64,000 nucleotides of DNA, from positions 1,612,001-1,676,000 of the forward strand of contig CAVOKJ010000002.1 of NCBI GenBank assembly GCA_963696495.1. Direction: 5' to 3'. This document shows, piece by piece, positions 50,746 to 61,975 of the stretch (position 1 is the first letter of the stretch; the number at the start of each line of letters is the position of its first letter). This stretch comes from Bog-756 sp963696495. Lineage in GTDB: Bacteria; Actinomycetota; Acidimicrobiia; Acidimicrobiales; RAAP-2. The translations under genes were made by a program, and so were the position numbers. The notes under the pieces were generated by a model. The model was not told the origin of the DNA and searched no databases. It was given only the letters and a program-made list of their open reading frames with translations.

Positions 50746-51501
50746 TCAGAAGCCCGGGAACGCCTGGCGCAGGGTATCCAGCGCCGCGCCGACGACCGCA
50801 CCCGGCGTGTGCTCGGGGTCGAGGCGTCCGTAGACGAGTCGGATGAATGCCTCGGACGGCAGGTCGAGCTCGGGGTCGGCGACGGGCACGCTCCCGGCCA
50901 GGGTGACCGAGTCCGCCCCCAGCTCCACCGTGAAGTCGCGGCGCGGGTCACTGGTCCGGACGTGCAGGGTCTCGGTGCGGCCGACGGGCCTTCCGGCGAA
51001 CCCGGCGATCACCGAGAGGTTGTCGATCACCATTCGCGCCGCGGTGTCGGGAAGGACGGCGGCCGGGTCGAGCACCACCTCGACGTCCCAGGTGTGGAGG
51101 GCGTGCTCGTTCAACCGCAACCCGACGAATCCGTCGAAGTCGAGGTCGAACGGCCCCATGGCGGCTCGGAACTGGTCCCGTCGGTCGTCACTGAGGCCGG
51201 CGAGGCTCGACACCAGCGACTCGTCGGCCGCGAGTGCGTCCGCCGCCTGGGAGTCGGGTGTTTTGGCGTTCCACTCGTCCCAGGTGGCCTGGTTCAGGTC
51301 TCCACTCGTCTCGCGGCCGTGCACGACGTCCTCGAAGCGCCGGCGGAGGATGACGGCCCCGGACCCGAGGTGGGACAGGACATCGGCGACGGTCCACTCG
51401 CTCGGGTAGGCCTGCCGCCGCAACTGGGCGGGTTCGAGGCCGTCCACGATGCGCTGCAGCCGCTCCACCGAGGCGTGCAGTGCCGAAAGCTCTTCACTCA
51501 T
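50746..51501 (-). CDS. Maleylpyruvate isomerase/DinB-like mycothiol-dependent family protein
   Basis: The 251-residue protein has the four-helix DinB-type N-terminus LHASVERLQRIVDGLEPAQL, YPSEWTVADVLSHLGSGAVI, and the His-bearing RLNEHALHTWDVEVVLD. A C-terminal SCP2-like part follows (DFTVELGADSVTLAGSVP). These are features of the TIGR03083/MDMPI family, whose metal site uses His residues and which often depends on mycothiol. ATG 51501 is the start. Function may be a mycothiol S-transferase or isomerase; the substrate is open. Confidence 0.82.
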   Translation of the reverse strand: MSEELSALHASVERLQRIVDGLEPAQLRRQAYPSEWTVADVLSHLGSGAVILRRRFEDVVHGRETSGDLNQATWDEWNAKTPDSQAADALAADESLVSSLAGLSDDRRDQFRAAMGPFDLDFDGFVGLRLNEHALHTWDVEVVLDPAAVLPDTAARMVIDNLSVIAGFAGRPVGRTETLHVRTSDPRRDFTVELGADSVTLAGSVPVADPELDLPSEAFIRLVYGRLDPEHTPGAVVGAALDTLRQAFPGF

Positions 51502-51704
51502 GCTCGTCCGATCGTCCTGGCGGCGCCGCTGTCGAATCCTGGCCCGCGGTCCCCTGATTTGGCCAGGTCCGGACGCCTGCGTCAAATGCCCCGGCGCCCT
51601 GGGGCCCCTCGGATGGGCGAGATCCGGACCCGCTGGCGCCCGCGGCGTTGATCCGCGCAGAATTGGGGTAGATCCCACCCGTCCGTCGACCAACCGAGGT
51701 TCCC

Positions 51705-53090
51705 ATGGCCATCGCCACCATCAATCCAGCCACCGGTCAGACGGTGAAGACCTTCTCCGAGCTCTCCGACGAGGAGGTCGAGCGCGACCTGGCCCGGGCC
51801 GCGACCACCTTCCGTACCTACCGGCGGACCACCTTCGCGGAGCGGTCGGCCTGGATGCGGCAAGCCGGGGAGATCCTCGACTCCGAGGTCGACACCGTCG
51901 CCGAGATGATGACCACCGAGATGGGCAAGACGATCGCCGCCGCCCGCCAGGAGGTCCAGAAGTGTGCGAAGGCGTGCCGCTACTTCGCCCAGCACGCCGA
52001 GGAGTTCCTGGCCGACGAGCCGGCCGACGCCGACGCGGTGGGAGCCACCACGGCCTACGCCCGTTACCAGCCGCTCGGACCGGTCCTCGCCGTCATGCCG
52101 TGGAACTTCCCCCTGTGGCAGGCCATGCGGTTCGCCGCTCCGGCCCTGATGGCCGGCAACGTGGGGTTGCTCAAGCACGCGTCCAATGTCCCCCAGACCG
52201 CCCTGTTCATGCAGGAGCTCTTCACGAGGGCCGGTTTTCCCGAGGGGGCGTTCCAGACACTGCTCATCGGCTCCGGCAAGGTTGAGGCCGTGCTCCGTGA
52301 CCGCCGGGTGGCGGCCGTCACCCTGACCGGCTCGGGACCGGCGGGCTCCTCGGTGGCGTCCATCGCCGGCGACGTCGTGAAGAAGTCGGTGCTCGAGCTC
52401 GGTGGCAGCGATCCCTTCATCGTCATGCCCTCTGCCGACCTGGCCAGGGCGGCAGCGGTCGGGGCCACCGCCCGCTGCCTCAACAACGGCCAGTCCTGCA
52501 TCGCCGCCAAGCGCTTCATCGTCCACGCCGACGTCGCAGACGAGTTCGAGCAGCGGTTCGTCGAGGAGATGGCGTCGCGTGTGGTCGGGAATCCGATGGA
52601 GGAGGGAACCGACATCGGTCCCCTCGCCTCCGAGCAGCAGCGGTCCGACATCGTCGAGCTGGTGGAGGACGCCGTCGCCAAGGGTGCGGTGGCACGGTGC
52701 GGCGGTGTCGTTCCCGACGGTCCGGGGTGGTACTACCCGCCGACCGTCCTCACCGGGATCGATCCGTCGATGCGGGTGCACCTGGAGGAGGTCTTCGGTC
52801 CGGTGGCCACCCTCTACCGGGTCTCCAGCATCGGGGAGGCCATCGAGCTGGCCAACGTCACCGAGTTCGGCCTGGGCGCCAACGCCTGGACCGAGGACGA
52901 GGACGAGCGGGCCCGGCTGATCGAGGAGCTGGATGCGGGCATGGTGTTCGTCAACGGCAACGTCACGTCGTACCCGGAGCTCCCCTTCGGTGGGATCAAG
53001 ACCTCGGGGTACGGCCGGGAGCTGACCGCCCACGGGATCCGCGAGTTCTGCAATCTCAAGGCCGTCTGGGTGGGGGCGCCGGCCGGCTGA
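51705..53090 (+). CDS. NAD(P)-dependent aldehyde dehydrogenase (succinate-semialdehyde dehydrogenase-like)
   Basis: The 461-residue protein has PLGPVLAVMPWNFPLWQAMR, LELGGSDPFIVMPSADL (general base Glu), the catalytic Cys in CLNNGQSCIAAKRFIVH and the C-terminal ELPFGGIKTSGYGREL. NPATGQTVKTF and the short length (about 460) match the GabD2-like subgroup that acts on succinate semialdehyde and related aldehydes. ATG 51705 is preceded by GAGG five bases upstream. It could also act on aldehydes made by other enzymes of the window, but no link is shown. Confidence 0.88.
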   Translation: MAIATINPATGQTVKTFSELSDEEVERDLARAATTFRTYRRTTFAERSAWMRQAGEILDSEVDTVAEMMTTEMGKTIAAARQEVQKCAKACRYFAQHAEEFLADEPADADAVGATTAYARYQPLGPVLAVMPWNFPLWQAMRFAAPALMAGNVGLLKHASNVPQTALFMQELFTRAGFPEGAFQTLLIGSGKVEAVLRDRRVAAVTLTGSGPAGSSVASIAGDVVKKSVLELGGSDPFIVMPSADLARAAAVGATARCLNNGQSCIAAKRFIVHADVADEFEQRFVEEMASRVVGNPMEEGTDIGPLASEQQRSDIVELVEDAVAKGAVARCGGVVPDGPGWYYPPTVLTGIDPSMRVHLEEVFGPVATLYRVSSIGEAIELANVTEFGLGANAWTEDEDERARLIEELDAGMVFVNGNVTSYPELPFGGIKTSGYGRELTAHGIREFCNLKAVWVGAPAG

Positions 53091-53181
53091 TCCCCGGGCG
53101 ACCGTCCAATCGACGGGCCCCGTGTGTCACCGGGCCCGGCCGGGCCGGCAGGTCCCGTTCGGACCGTCGGACCGTCGGACC

Positions 53182-53218
53182 GACAGACCCGACAGACCCG
53201 TCAGACCCGACAGACCCG

Positions 53219-53225
<7 letters not shown>
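53182..53225. repeat. 9-bp tandem repeat at the 3' end of the FUSC gene
   Basis: GACAGACCC and GTCAGACCC alternate for five units from 53182 and run over the FUSC stop codon (53219-53221). Three GGACCGTC-like units precede them. Slippage-prone; no gene is encoded. Confidence 0.75.
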
Positions 53226-55561
<2,336 letters not shown>

Positions 55562-55657
55562 CGGGTCAGGGCCGGTCCCTGCGGCACCAGGTCAATGGGA
55601 ACGAGTCAGACATCTCCGAGGTGAACCTACTCCGGTCGATCGTGGGAGGCTCTCATC

Positions 55658-56791
55658 ATGGCGGCCCCGATCAGCGGCACGTGCGGGAGCGGGTTCGAGA
55701 CGGTGCGGCACGAGTTCGGGCGCAATTTCGCCGAGCGGGGTGAGCTCGGGGCCTCGGTGTGCGTGCTGGTCGACGGCCACGTGGTGGTGGACCTCGTCGG
55801 GGGCTGGTCCGACGGGGCAAGGACGCAGCTGTGGCGGGCCGACACGCTGGTGGACGTCTACTCGGTGGGGAAGCCGGTGGTGGCCCTCCTCGCCCTGCAA
55901 CTCGTCGACGCCGGCCTCATCGGCCTCGACGACCCGATCTCCCAGGTATGGCCGGAGTTCGGGGCCGGGGGAAAGGGGGCGGCCACCGTCCGCCAGGCCC
56001 TGTGCCACCGGGCCGGGGTCCCCGCCATCCGTCAACCGTTGACCGATGCGGACCTGTGGGACTGGCGGCGGATGGCCGACGCCCTGGCGGCCACCGACCC
56101 GTGGTGGGAGCCGGGGACCAGGCACGCCTATCACACCAACACCTACGGGCATCTGGTCGGTGAGATCGTCCGCCGGGTGAGCGGCGAGACGTGTGGTGCC
56201 CGGCTCCGCGCCCTGGCCGGACCGCTCGGTGCCGACTTCTGGTTCGGCGTCCCGAGGGCCGAGCAGCGCCGATGCGCCGAGGTGGTCTGGTCCGGGTCGG
56301 CGACCCCTCCCGACGTCGCGTTCGACCGCCTCTCCGGCGACGAGCTCATGACAATGCTCGGCTACTTCAACCCCCCCGGCTACTCCTCGGTCGGCGTGGT
56401 CAACACCGGGGAGTGGCGCGGGGCCGAAGTGCCGTCCACCAACGGGCACGCCACCGCCACCGCCGTCGCCCGCCTCTACGCCGGGTTGCTCGGGCCCGGC
56501 CGGCTCCTCTCGCCGGGCCTGCTGGCGGAGGCGGTCTCCCCCCAGTCGCAGGGCTACTGCCCGGTCCTCGGCGAGGAGGTCACCTTCGGCCTCGGCTTCA
56601 AGCCCACCGTGCCCCGGCGGCCGTTCGGGCCCAACCCGGGCAGTTTCGGGCACTTCGGGACCGGCGGTGCCGTCGGGTTCGCCGATCCTGGCGCCGGTGT
56701 CGCCTTCGGCTACGTCATGAACGACGTGATCCCGCGGTGGCAGAGTTCGCGCAATCGGGCCCTCATCGACGCGCTCTACGCCTCGCTCTGA
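55658..56791 (+). CDS. Beta-lactamase-family serine hydrolase
   Basis: The 377-residue protein has the SxxK nucleophile in VDVYSVGKPVVALLALQLVD, the YxN element in RHAYHTNTYGHLVGEIVRR and the third motif HFGTGGAVGFADP. These define class C beta-lactamase/EstB-like esterases (PF00144). No signal peptide is seen, so it is cytoplasmic and more likely an esterase or amidase than an antibiotic-inactivating enzyme. ATG 55658 is preceded by GGGAGG at nine bases. Confidence 0.87.
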   Translation: MAAPISGTCGSGFETVRHEFGRNFAERGELGASVCVLVDGHVVVDLVGGWSDGARTQLWRADTLVDVYSVGKPVVALLALQLVDAGLIGLDDPISQVWPEFGAGGKGAATVRQALCHRAGVPAIRQPLTDADLWDWRRMADALAATDPWWEPGTRHAYHTNTYGHLVGEIVRRVSGETCGARLRALAGPLGADFWFGVPRAEQRRCAEVVWSGSATPPDVAFDRLSGDELMTMLGYFNPPGYSSVGVVNTGEWRGAEVPSTNGHATATAVARLYAGLLGPGRLLSPGLLAEAVSPQSQGYCPVLGEEVTFGLGFKPTVPRRPFGPNPGSFGHFGTGGAVGFADPGAGVAFGYVMNDVIPRWQSSRNRALIDALYASL

Positions 56792-56823
56792 GAGCCGGCG
56801 TCCGGTCTGCGATCGGTGGGCGT

Positions 56824-57915
56824 CTAGGGCAGCGACGCGGGGTCCACCCCGGCGCCACCCGCCGCGCTGCTGGCGTAGGCGGCCAGGGCGAAGCGGAGGA
56901 CGGAGACCGCCTCCTCGCCGCTCCACAACAGGGGCCCCTGACCGGTGTGGAGATAGCGCAGCCAATGGCGACCGGAGTCACGGAAGCTGCTGGCCCAGTC
57001 GTCGTCGAGGGCGTGGTACGAGCGCATCTCCCCGTTGGCGTAGACCTCGAGGCTCGGCTGCTGGATGCCCCGTCCGGTGCAGCGGTTGACCCGCGCGTAG
57101 CCGCGGCGCCCGGTGACCTCCCAACGTTCGTCATTGGTGTAGTAGTCGGAGCGGAGGTACATGTCGGGCGCCAGGGTGATGTCCCACACGCCACGGATTC
57201 CGCTCTCGTGCTCCCAGACGATCGTGGACGGTGCATCGATGGCGATGCCCGGCATCACCTCGGTCCCGCCGATCCATGCCCGCACCTCCCGGATGGGGCC
57301 GAAGAGCCAGAGGGCCGTCGACAGCTTGTGCCAGCCGTCGTCGAAGACGAGGATCCCCCGTCCTTCACGGATCTGCTTGAACTGCCACTCGTAACTGCTT
57401 CCGGGGACCTCCCAGCCCCCCAGACCGCTGGCCACCATCTTCAGGTGGTAGCCACCCACCTCACCGATCTCGCCGGACTCCACCACCTCCTTCAGCTTCA
57501 CCAGCGGCTCGTAGAACACGTAGTTCTCCATGACCCGGAACTGGCGGTCGTTGGCCCGGGCGGCGTCGAGCATCCGTCTGGCGCTGGCGAGGTCGTTGCA
57601 CAGCGGCTTCTGCAGGTTGACGTGCCAGCCGTTGCCGAAGAGCTCGATGACGCCGTCGACGTGCAGCGGGATGGGCAGCAGTGCCTCGACGGTATCGACC
57701 TCGAGGCCGCTCGAAGCCAGCTCGGCGACGCTGGCGAACGTGCGGGCGGCCGGCCAGTCCGACTGGCGCTCGGCCCGGCGCTCCTCGCTCGGATCGACGA
57801 GGGCCACCACCTCGACGTCGGGATTGTCGACATAGGCCCGCATGTTCAGGTCATAGATGCGGCCGAGTCCAACGAAGGCGGCCCGCACCGGCCGGTCATA
57901 CGGGGAAAACGTCAT
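56824..57915 (-). CDS. Gfo/Idh/MocA-family oxidoreductase
   Basis: The 363-residue protein has the Rossmann N-terminus VRAAFVGLGRIYDLNMRAYV, VVALVDPSEERRAERQ, the EKP-like motif HVNLQKPLCNDLASARRMLD, and a C-terminal alpha/beta domain with DDGWHKLSTALWLFGPIREV containing the conserved DxxxH. Such enzymes oxidise or reduce sugars and cyclitols with NAD(P). In this protein the usual EKP is QKP, so the catalytic Lys is kept. ATG 57915 is supported by AAGGAG upstream. The substrate is unknown. Confidence 0.87.
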   Translation of the reverse strand: MTFSPYDRPVRAAFVGLGRIYDLNMRAYVDNPDVEVVALVDPSEERRAERQSDWPAARTFASVAELASSGLEVDTVEALLPIPLHVDGVIELFGNGWHVNLQKPLCNDLASARRMLDAARANDRQFRVMENYVFYEPLVKLKEVVESGEIGEVGGYHLKMVASGLGGWEVPGSSYEWQFKQIREGRGILVFDDGWHKLSTALWLFGPIREVRAWIGGTEVMPGIAIDAPSTIVWEHESGIRGVWDITLAPDMYLRSDYYTNDERWEVTGRRGYARVNRCTGRGIQQPSLEVYANGEMRSYHALDDDWASSFRDSGRHWLRYLHTGQGPLLWSGEEAVSVLRFALAAYASSAAGGAGVDPASLP

Positions 57916-58135
57916 CGACAGCCTCTCCTTGCGTCGTTCGACCCCGGCAACCGGTCCATGCGTTGCCGCTGACGATCCCGAGCCCGGCAGGCCGGGCGAT
58001 CCGGGACCGAACACTATGCGAAGGGGATCACCGAGCAACCGATCCTGGGGGACGGCCGGCCACGTCGGTGACGAGCGCCGTCCGGCGTCGGGCCCGCCGG
58101 GCGGGATGCGGGCGGCACGGTCGGGCCCGGTCCGG

Positions 58136-58894
58136 TCAGTCGAGCACGGGTCGGAGGTCGACCCCCGAGTCCTCGACGACCGGGATCAGCGCGGTCACCG
58201 AGGCGAACCCCCGGTTGACGAGGTCGGTGTCGGTCTCGCTGTCCGTGCCGTCCCCCTCGGCGACCGTCATCGGCACCGTCTGCCCGGACTGCTCGGTCAT
58301 CGAGGTCTGGAAGGTTCCGATCAGGTCCAGCCGGCCGCTGCGCACCCCGAGCAGCTCGCCGAGGGGCACGTCGGGGACGTTGCAGTTGATGACCACCCTG
58401 CGGGGGTCGCCGATCATCCAGTCGAACAACCGACCGGCGACGGCGGCGGCCGTCGACCAGTGCAGCTGGGCGGCCCCCGGGTCCACCACGTGGAGGGAGA
58501 CGGCGAGCGCCGGGCACTCGTGCTGATAGGCGGTGAAGGCGGCACCGACCGTTCCGGAGTGGAGGATCGCCCGGCCGGTGTTGGCCCCCCGGTTGATACC
58601 GGACAGCACCAGGTCGGGGCGCTCGCCCCATCTGCCGTGGAGGGCGATGAGCGAGATCAGTGCCGGGGTGGCGTCGACCGCCACCACCGACCCGTCCGGC
58701 CAGCCGGTCCAGCTGCGAGGCTCGGTCACGACTTCGCCGACGCTGCTCACCCCGGTCACCGACGAGCTGGCTCCGCTGCTGTCCCAGCACGGCGCCGCCA
58801 CCAGCACGTCGTGCCCACGATCCCTCGCCATGTCGGCCAGGGCCCGCAGACCCGGGCCCTCGATGCCGTCGTCGTTCGTGATGAGAACCCGCAC
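58136..58894 (-). CDS. surE: 5'/3'-nucleotidase SurE
   Basis: The 252-residue protein begins VRVLITNDDGIEGPGLRALA with the metal-binding Asp pair, followed by VLVAAPCWDSSGASSSVTG and PDLVLSGINRGANTGRAILH with the metal-binding Asn, then SGTVGAAFTAY. These are the SurE fingerprints. SurE dephosphorylates nucleoside 5'- and 3'-monophosphates in survival metabolism. GTG 58894 is decided by GGAGG eight bases upstream. It is divergent from the SDR gene. Confidence 0.9.
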   Translation of the reverse strand: MRVLITNDDGIEGPGLRALADMARDRGHDVLVAAPCWDSSGASSSVTGVSSVGEVVTEPRSWTGWPDGSVVAVDATPALISLIALHGRWGERPDLVLSGINRGANTGRAILHSGTVGAAFTAYQHECPALAVSLHVVDPGAAQLHWSTAAAVAGRLFDWMIGDPRRVVINCNVPDVPLGELLGVRSGRLDLIGTFQTSMTEQSGQTVPMTVAEGDGTDSETDTDLVNRGFASVTALIPVVEDSGVDLRPVLD

Positions 58895-59022
58895 AGTGGT
58901 CACCTCCGGTCGGGCCCAGTGTGGCATCGGCGGGAGGTGGGCAGGTCCCGGCACCCGGGTCCGGGCCCCTGCGGAGCGCCGAACCGTGGGCGGACGACCT
59001 GGCCAACCACCACGGATGTGCG

Positions 59023-59028
59023 TATGGT
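59023..59028 (+). promoter_or_regulatory. -10 element of a leaderless SDR transcript
   Basis: TATGGT is followed by seven bases and ATG 59036. There is no ribosome-binding site. Confidence 0.4.
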
Positions 59029-59035
59029 CGCCGTC

Positions 59036-59977
59036 ATGGCGCCATGGACCACCGAGGACATCCCCGCTCTCACCGGTCGGGTGGCCGTGGTGACGGGGGC
59101 CAACAGCGGGCTCGGCTACGAGACGGCGCTGGCCCTGGCCGGCGCCGGCGCCCTGGTCGTGCTGGCCTGCCGGGACCAGGCCAGGGGAACGGACGCCCTC
59201 GACCGGCTCCGGGGTTCGGCCCCCGATGCCCAGATCGAGCTGGGCCGGCTCGATCTCGCCGACCTCGTGTCCGTGCGGGAGTTCGCCGGCGATTTCTCGT
59301 CCAGGCACGGCACGTTGGACATGCTCGTGAACAACGCCGGGGTGATGGCCATCCCCCGCCGGGAGACCGCCGACGGGTTCGAGATGCAGTTCGGCACCAA
59401 CCACCTGGGTCACTTCGCCCTGACCGGGCTGCTGTGGGACCGCCTGTCCGCCACACCCGGCGCCCGGGTGGTGACCGTGACCAGCATGGCCGCCCGGGTG
59501 GGCCGGATCCGCTTCGACGACCTCCAGGGTTCCCGCCGCTACGGCAAGTGGTCCGCCTACGGCCAGGCGAAGCTGGCCAACCAGCTGTTCGCCGTCGAGC
59601 TGGACCGCCGGGTGCGCGATCGGGACATCGACCTCGTCAGCGTGGCGGCACACCCCGGCTATGCCGCCACCAACCTGCAGATGGTCGCACCCCAGATGAG
59701 CGGCTCCGCCCTGATGGAGGAGCTGAACCGGCTGGCCAATTCGGCGTTCGCCCAGAGTGCGGCGGCCGGGGCCCTTCCGAGCCTGTACGCGGCGACGGCC
59801 CCCGGTGTGGGCGGTGGCCAGTTCTTCGGCCCCGACCGGTTGTTCGGGGCTCGCGGCAACCCGAAGGCGGTCCCGTTCCTGAGGGCCGCCCGGGATCCGG
59901 CGACGGCACGCCGGCTGTGGGAGGTGTCCGAGGAACTGACCGGCGTCTCCTTCGGCACGCTCGACCGGGCGCCCTGA
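59036..59977 (+). CDS. Short-chain dehydrogenase/reductase (retinol-dehydrogenase-like)
   Basis: The 313-residue SDR has the cofactor motif VVTGANSGLGYETALALAGA, NNAGVMAIPRRETADGFEMQ, FGTNHLGHFALTGLL, the catalytic Ser in VVTVTSMAARVG and YxxxK in KWSAYGQAKLANQLF. The length and the FGTNHLGHFAL motif place it with WW-domain oxidoreductase/retinol dehydrogenase-like SDRs. CRDQARG after strand 2 indicates NADP(H). An ATG at 59024 is in frame but would lie within the -10 element. The substrate may be lipid-like. Confidence 0.88.
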   Translation: MAPWTTEDIPALTGRVAVVTGANSGLGYETALALAGAGALVVLACRDQARGTDALDRLRGSAPDAQIELGRLDLADLVSVREFAGDFSSRHGTLDMLVNNAGVMAIPRRETADGFEMQFGTNHLGHFALTGLLWDRLSATPGARVVTVTSMAARVGRIRFDDLQGSRRYGKWSAYGQAKLANQLFAVELDRRVRDRDIDLVSVAAHPGYAATNLQMVAPQMSGSALMEELNRLANSAFAQSAAAGALPSLYAATAPGVGGGQFFGPDRLFGARGNPKAVPFLRAARDPATARRLWEVSEELTGVSFGTLDRAP

Positions 59978-60051
59978 GTACCCCGGACCCCTGGACATCC
60001 CCGGCGGACAGTGCCGGCGGTGACGGTGCTGCCGCCCTTGTCGATGCGCCG

Positions 60052-60075
60052 GGGTCGGGCGGCGAAACCCGACCC
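60052..60075. terminator. Hairpin between convergent SDR and SRPBCC genes
   Basis: GGGTCGGG pairs perfectly with CCCGACCC (8 bp) around an 8-base loop. It sits about 75 bases past the SDR stop and 30 bases past the SRPBCC stop on the other strand. Confidence 0.5.
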
Positions 60076-60105
60076 TCCCGCCCGGCGGCGGGGACGCAGG
60101 AACGC

Positions 60106-60567
60106 CTAGCCGGCCGGCCCCATTCTGCGGCGGAAACCGGCGACGGTCATCTCGACGACGCGGTCATGGCCCCACTGCAGGAACGGGCGCCCGAACCGGC
60201 TGGCGAGTCGCATCGCCGGCTGCTGCATCTCGACGGTCCACGCGACCTCCGCCGACGTCCCTCCCCGCTCCGGACGGAGCCGGAGCCGGGCCTGTCCGGT
60301 CAGGTCCCCCTCGATGGTGGCGTCGATGGCGGACGGCCGCTCGCATCCGACCAGCCTGACGAGGATCCGCATGCGATAGGGGACCGGTGGATTGACCATG
60401 CCGCGGAGCACGGATCCCTCCGCCAGGCCCACGCCGTCGAGGTCGAACTCGGTGAGCCAGGGCCACCACCGCTCGAACTGGTCGACCTGTTCGATCTGGC
60501 CCCACAGCTCGTCCGGGGGCATGTCGAATCGGTAGGCCCGGCGGTAGGTGATGACAGGGGCCGGCAC
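60106..60567 (-). CDS. SRPBCC (polyketide cyclase-like) family protein
   Basis: The 153-residue protein has YRRAYRFDMPPDELWGQIEQ, WWPWLTEFDLDGVGLAEGSV, ATIEGDLTGQARLRLRPE and the C-terminal amphipathic helix RFGRPFLQWGHDRVVEM, a START-like ligand-binding fold. GTG 60567 is the start: TACCCT lies exactly seven bases upstream and there is no ribosome-binding site. The role is probably binding of a lipid or aromatic ligand. The tetR gene lies upstream on the same strand. Confidence 0.75.
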   Translation of the reverse strand: MPAPVITYRRAYRFDMPPDELWGQIEQVDQFERWWPWLTEFDLDGVGLAEGSVLRGMVNPPVPYRMRILVRLVGCERPSAIDATIEGDLTGQARLRLRPERGGTSAEVAWTVEMQQPAMRLASRFGRPFLQWGHDRVVEMTVAGFRRRMGPAG

Positions 60568-60574
60568 ACCGCCC

Positions 60575-60580
60575 AGGGTA
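60575..60580 (-). promoter_or_regulatory. -10 element of a leaderless SRPBCC transcript
   Basis: On the minus strand TACCCT is followed by seven bases and GTG 60567, the spacing seen at other leaderless starts here. Confidence 0.35.
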
Positions 60581-60641
60581 CGACCTGGCCGCCCGGCGGG
60601 CCCGGGTCGGGCGGGCGGCGGAACCGGCGCATCCACCCTCT

Positions 60642-60660
60642 TTGCAATCGGGAGTTGCAA
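60642..60660. promoter_or_regulatory. Paired TTGCAA palindromes, candidate repressor site
   Basis: Two palindromic TTGCAA hexamers (60642-60647 and 60655-60660) are 13 bases apart, between tetR and the SRPBCC gene. The spacing is close to one helical turn. The site may bind the adjacent TetR protein. Confidence 0.3.
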
Positions 60661-60857
60661 CACGGGCCCGCATCCCCCATACTCGGTGCGGGTGGCGGAT
60701 CCCGAGGAGCCGACGGCCATGCGCCCGAGACCGACCAGTCGGAGGTCGCTCGGGGCGTGGCCGGTCGGCACCCCGGGCACGGCTCGCCGACGGGACCGCC
60801 ACCGTGGACGGCCCGGCGTCGGCCACGTCGGTGCCGCCGCCGAACGGGTGTCGACCG

Positions 60858-61655
60858 TCAACCGACGCCGGGATCGGCGCCCAGGGGGATCCAGTCCGGG
60901 TCGACCTCGAAGAACTGCAGGACCAGCGCCTCGAACGCCACGGCGAACAGGGTCCATTCCTGCGGTTCGCCGAGGGGGCCGGTGCGGCGGACGATGACAT
61001 CCCTCACCGAGTCGTCGACCCGGGAGCGCAGCCCGTAGCCCTGACCCAGCAGGTCGACGGCGATGGCGAACTGGCGGAGCGTGAACTGCTCCCTCAGTCG
61101 AAACCCGAGGTGGGCGGTCATCGCCGCGTCGATCTCCTCGATGCGGCCGGTGAAGGCCTCGTACCCGGTGCGCAGCGCCGCCTCGATCTTCCGCCGGTGG
61201 TCGAGCGGCTCGCCCACGGCGGCCAGCGCCCACACGCCCACCCACAACGGCAGATGGCGCGACTCGCTCACCGCACGGGCGTTGTCCTCGCCTCCCACCC
61301 GGCACAGCTCGCGCATGGCCGCCTGGCGAGACAGCGGCGTGCTGAGGTCGACGGCGTCCACGACCTCGCTGATGGCCTCCACCGAGAGGTCGATCTCCTC
61401 CACGTTGGCATGCTGGGCGATGGTCGCCAGCACGTCGGCCTGGTACTCCGCCTGGTTCTCCCACACCCGGCGGATCACCGAGGCATTGGTGATCCGGAGT
61501 CCGGTCCTGTCCTCGACCCGGTCGAAGACCCGTTTGAAGGTCAGTGCCTCGGCGCCGGTACCGAGACCCTCCTCGTGCAGGATGCTCCGACCCGTGTCGA
61601 GGAGCAGTGCCCGCAGCTCCTCACGACTCTGTCTCGGCTGGCGTTTCGACGCCAC
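60858..61655 (-). CDS. TetR-like transcriptional regulator
   Basis: The 265-residue protein opens with RQSREELRALLLDTGRSILH and a helix-turn-helix-like segment around ALTFKRVFDRVEDRTGLRIT with NASVIRRVWENQAEYQADVL. This is a TetR-type N-terminus with an unusually long spacing between helices 1 and 2-3. The C-terminal ligand domain is all helical (EIDAAMTAHLGFRLREQFTL). GTG 61655 is decided by AGAGGA seven bases upstream. It is 320 bases downstream of the MaoC genes on the same strand, and may control them or the SRPBCC gene. Confidence 0.72.
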   Translation of the reverse strand: MASKRQPRQSREELRALLLDTGRSILHEEGLGTGAEALTFKRVFDRVEDRTGLRITNASVIRRVWENQAEYQADVLATIAQHANVEEIDLSVEAISEVVDAVDLSTPLSRQAAMRELCRVGGEDNARAVSESRHLPLWVGVWALAAVGEPLDHRRKIEAALRTGYEAFTGRIEEIDAAMTAHLGFRLREQFTLRQFAIAVDLLGQGYGLRSRVDDSVRDVIVRRTGPLGEPQEWTLFAVAFEALVLQFFEVDPDWIPLGADPGVG

Positions 61656-61975
61656 GATCACGTCCTCTCGCCGTTCCACGGTCGACGTCGCCCTCCGGCC
61701 ATCCTCGGTCAGACCGGGCGCCCATTTCAACCCGGAGCGCCCGGCGCCGGCCGTGGGGCCCTCCGACATCAGCGCGGACGGCGGCGGCCTCGGCGGCCGG
61801 CAGGACCTCGGCCGCCGAGACGAGGCTACCGGGGGCGGAGGGGCCGCGGCGGGACCGCCATGAAACGGGATGGCGGTCACGCCCGGTTCCCCGATCCGCG
61901 TCTGCGAGGTGGGGGTCCCCGTCGGTCAGCGCCCCCGCTCGTCGCCGGCCCGGCCGGTGGACCGTCGCCACCGGG
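61656..61975. other. Non-coding gap of 320 bases
   Basis: Between the tetR start and the MaoC stop I see only antisense or frame-shadow ORFs with Arg/Pro-rich composition. No ribosome-binding sites, strong hairpin or clear promoter was found. It must contain the tetR promoter. Confidence 0.5.

Noticed and set aside
55658..56791. Antibiotic resistance beta-lactamase
   Set aside because: SxxK and YxN are present, but there is no signal peptide, and the family (PF00144) is dominated by esterases and related hydrolases.
60719..60997. Plus-strand ORF beginning MRPRPTSRRSLGAW
   Set aside because: It has a GAGGAG upstream, but it is Arg-rich and mostly antisense to the tetR gene.
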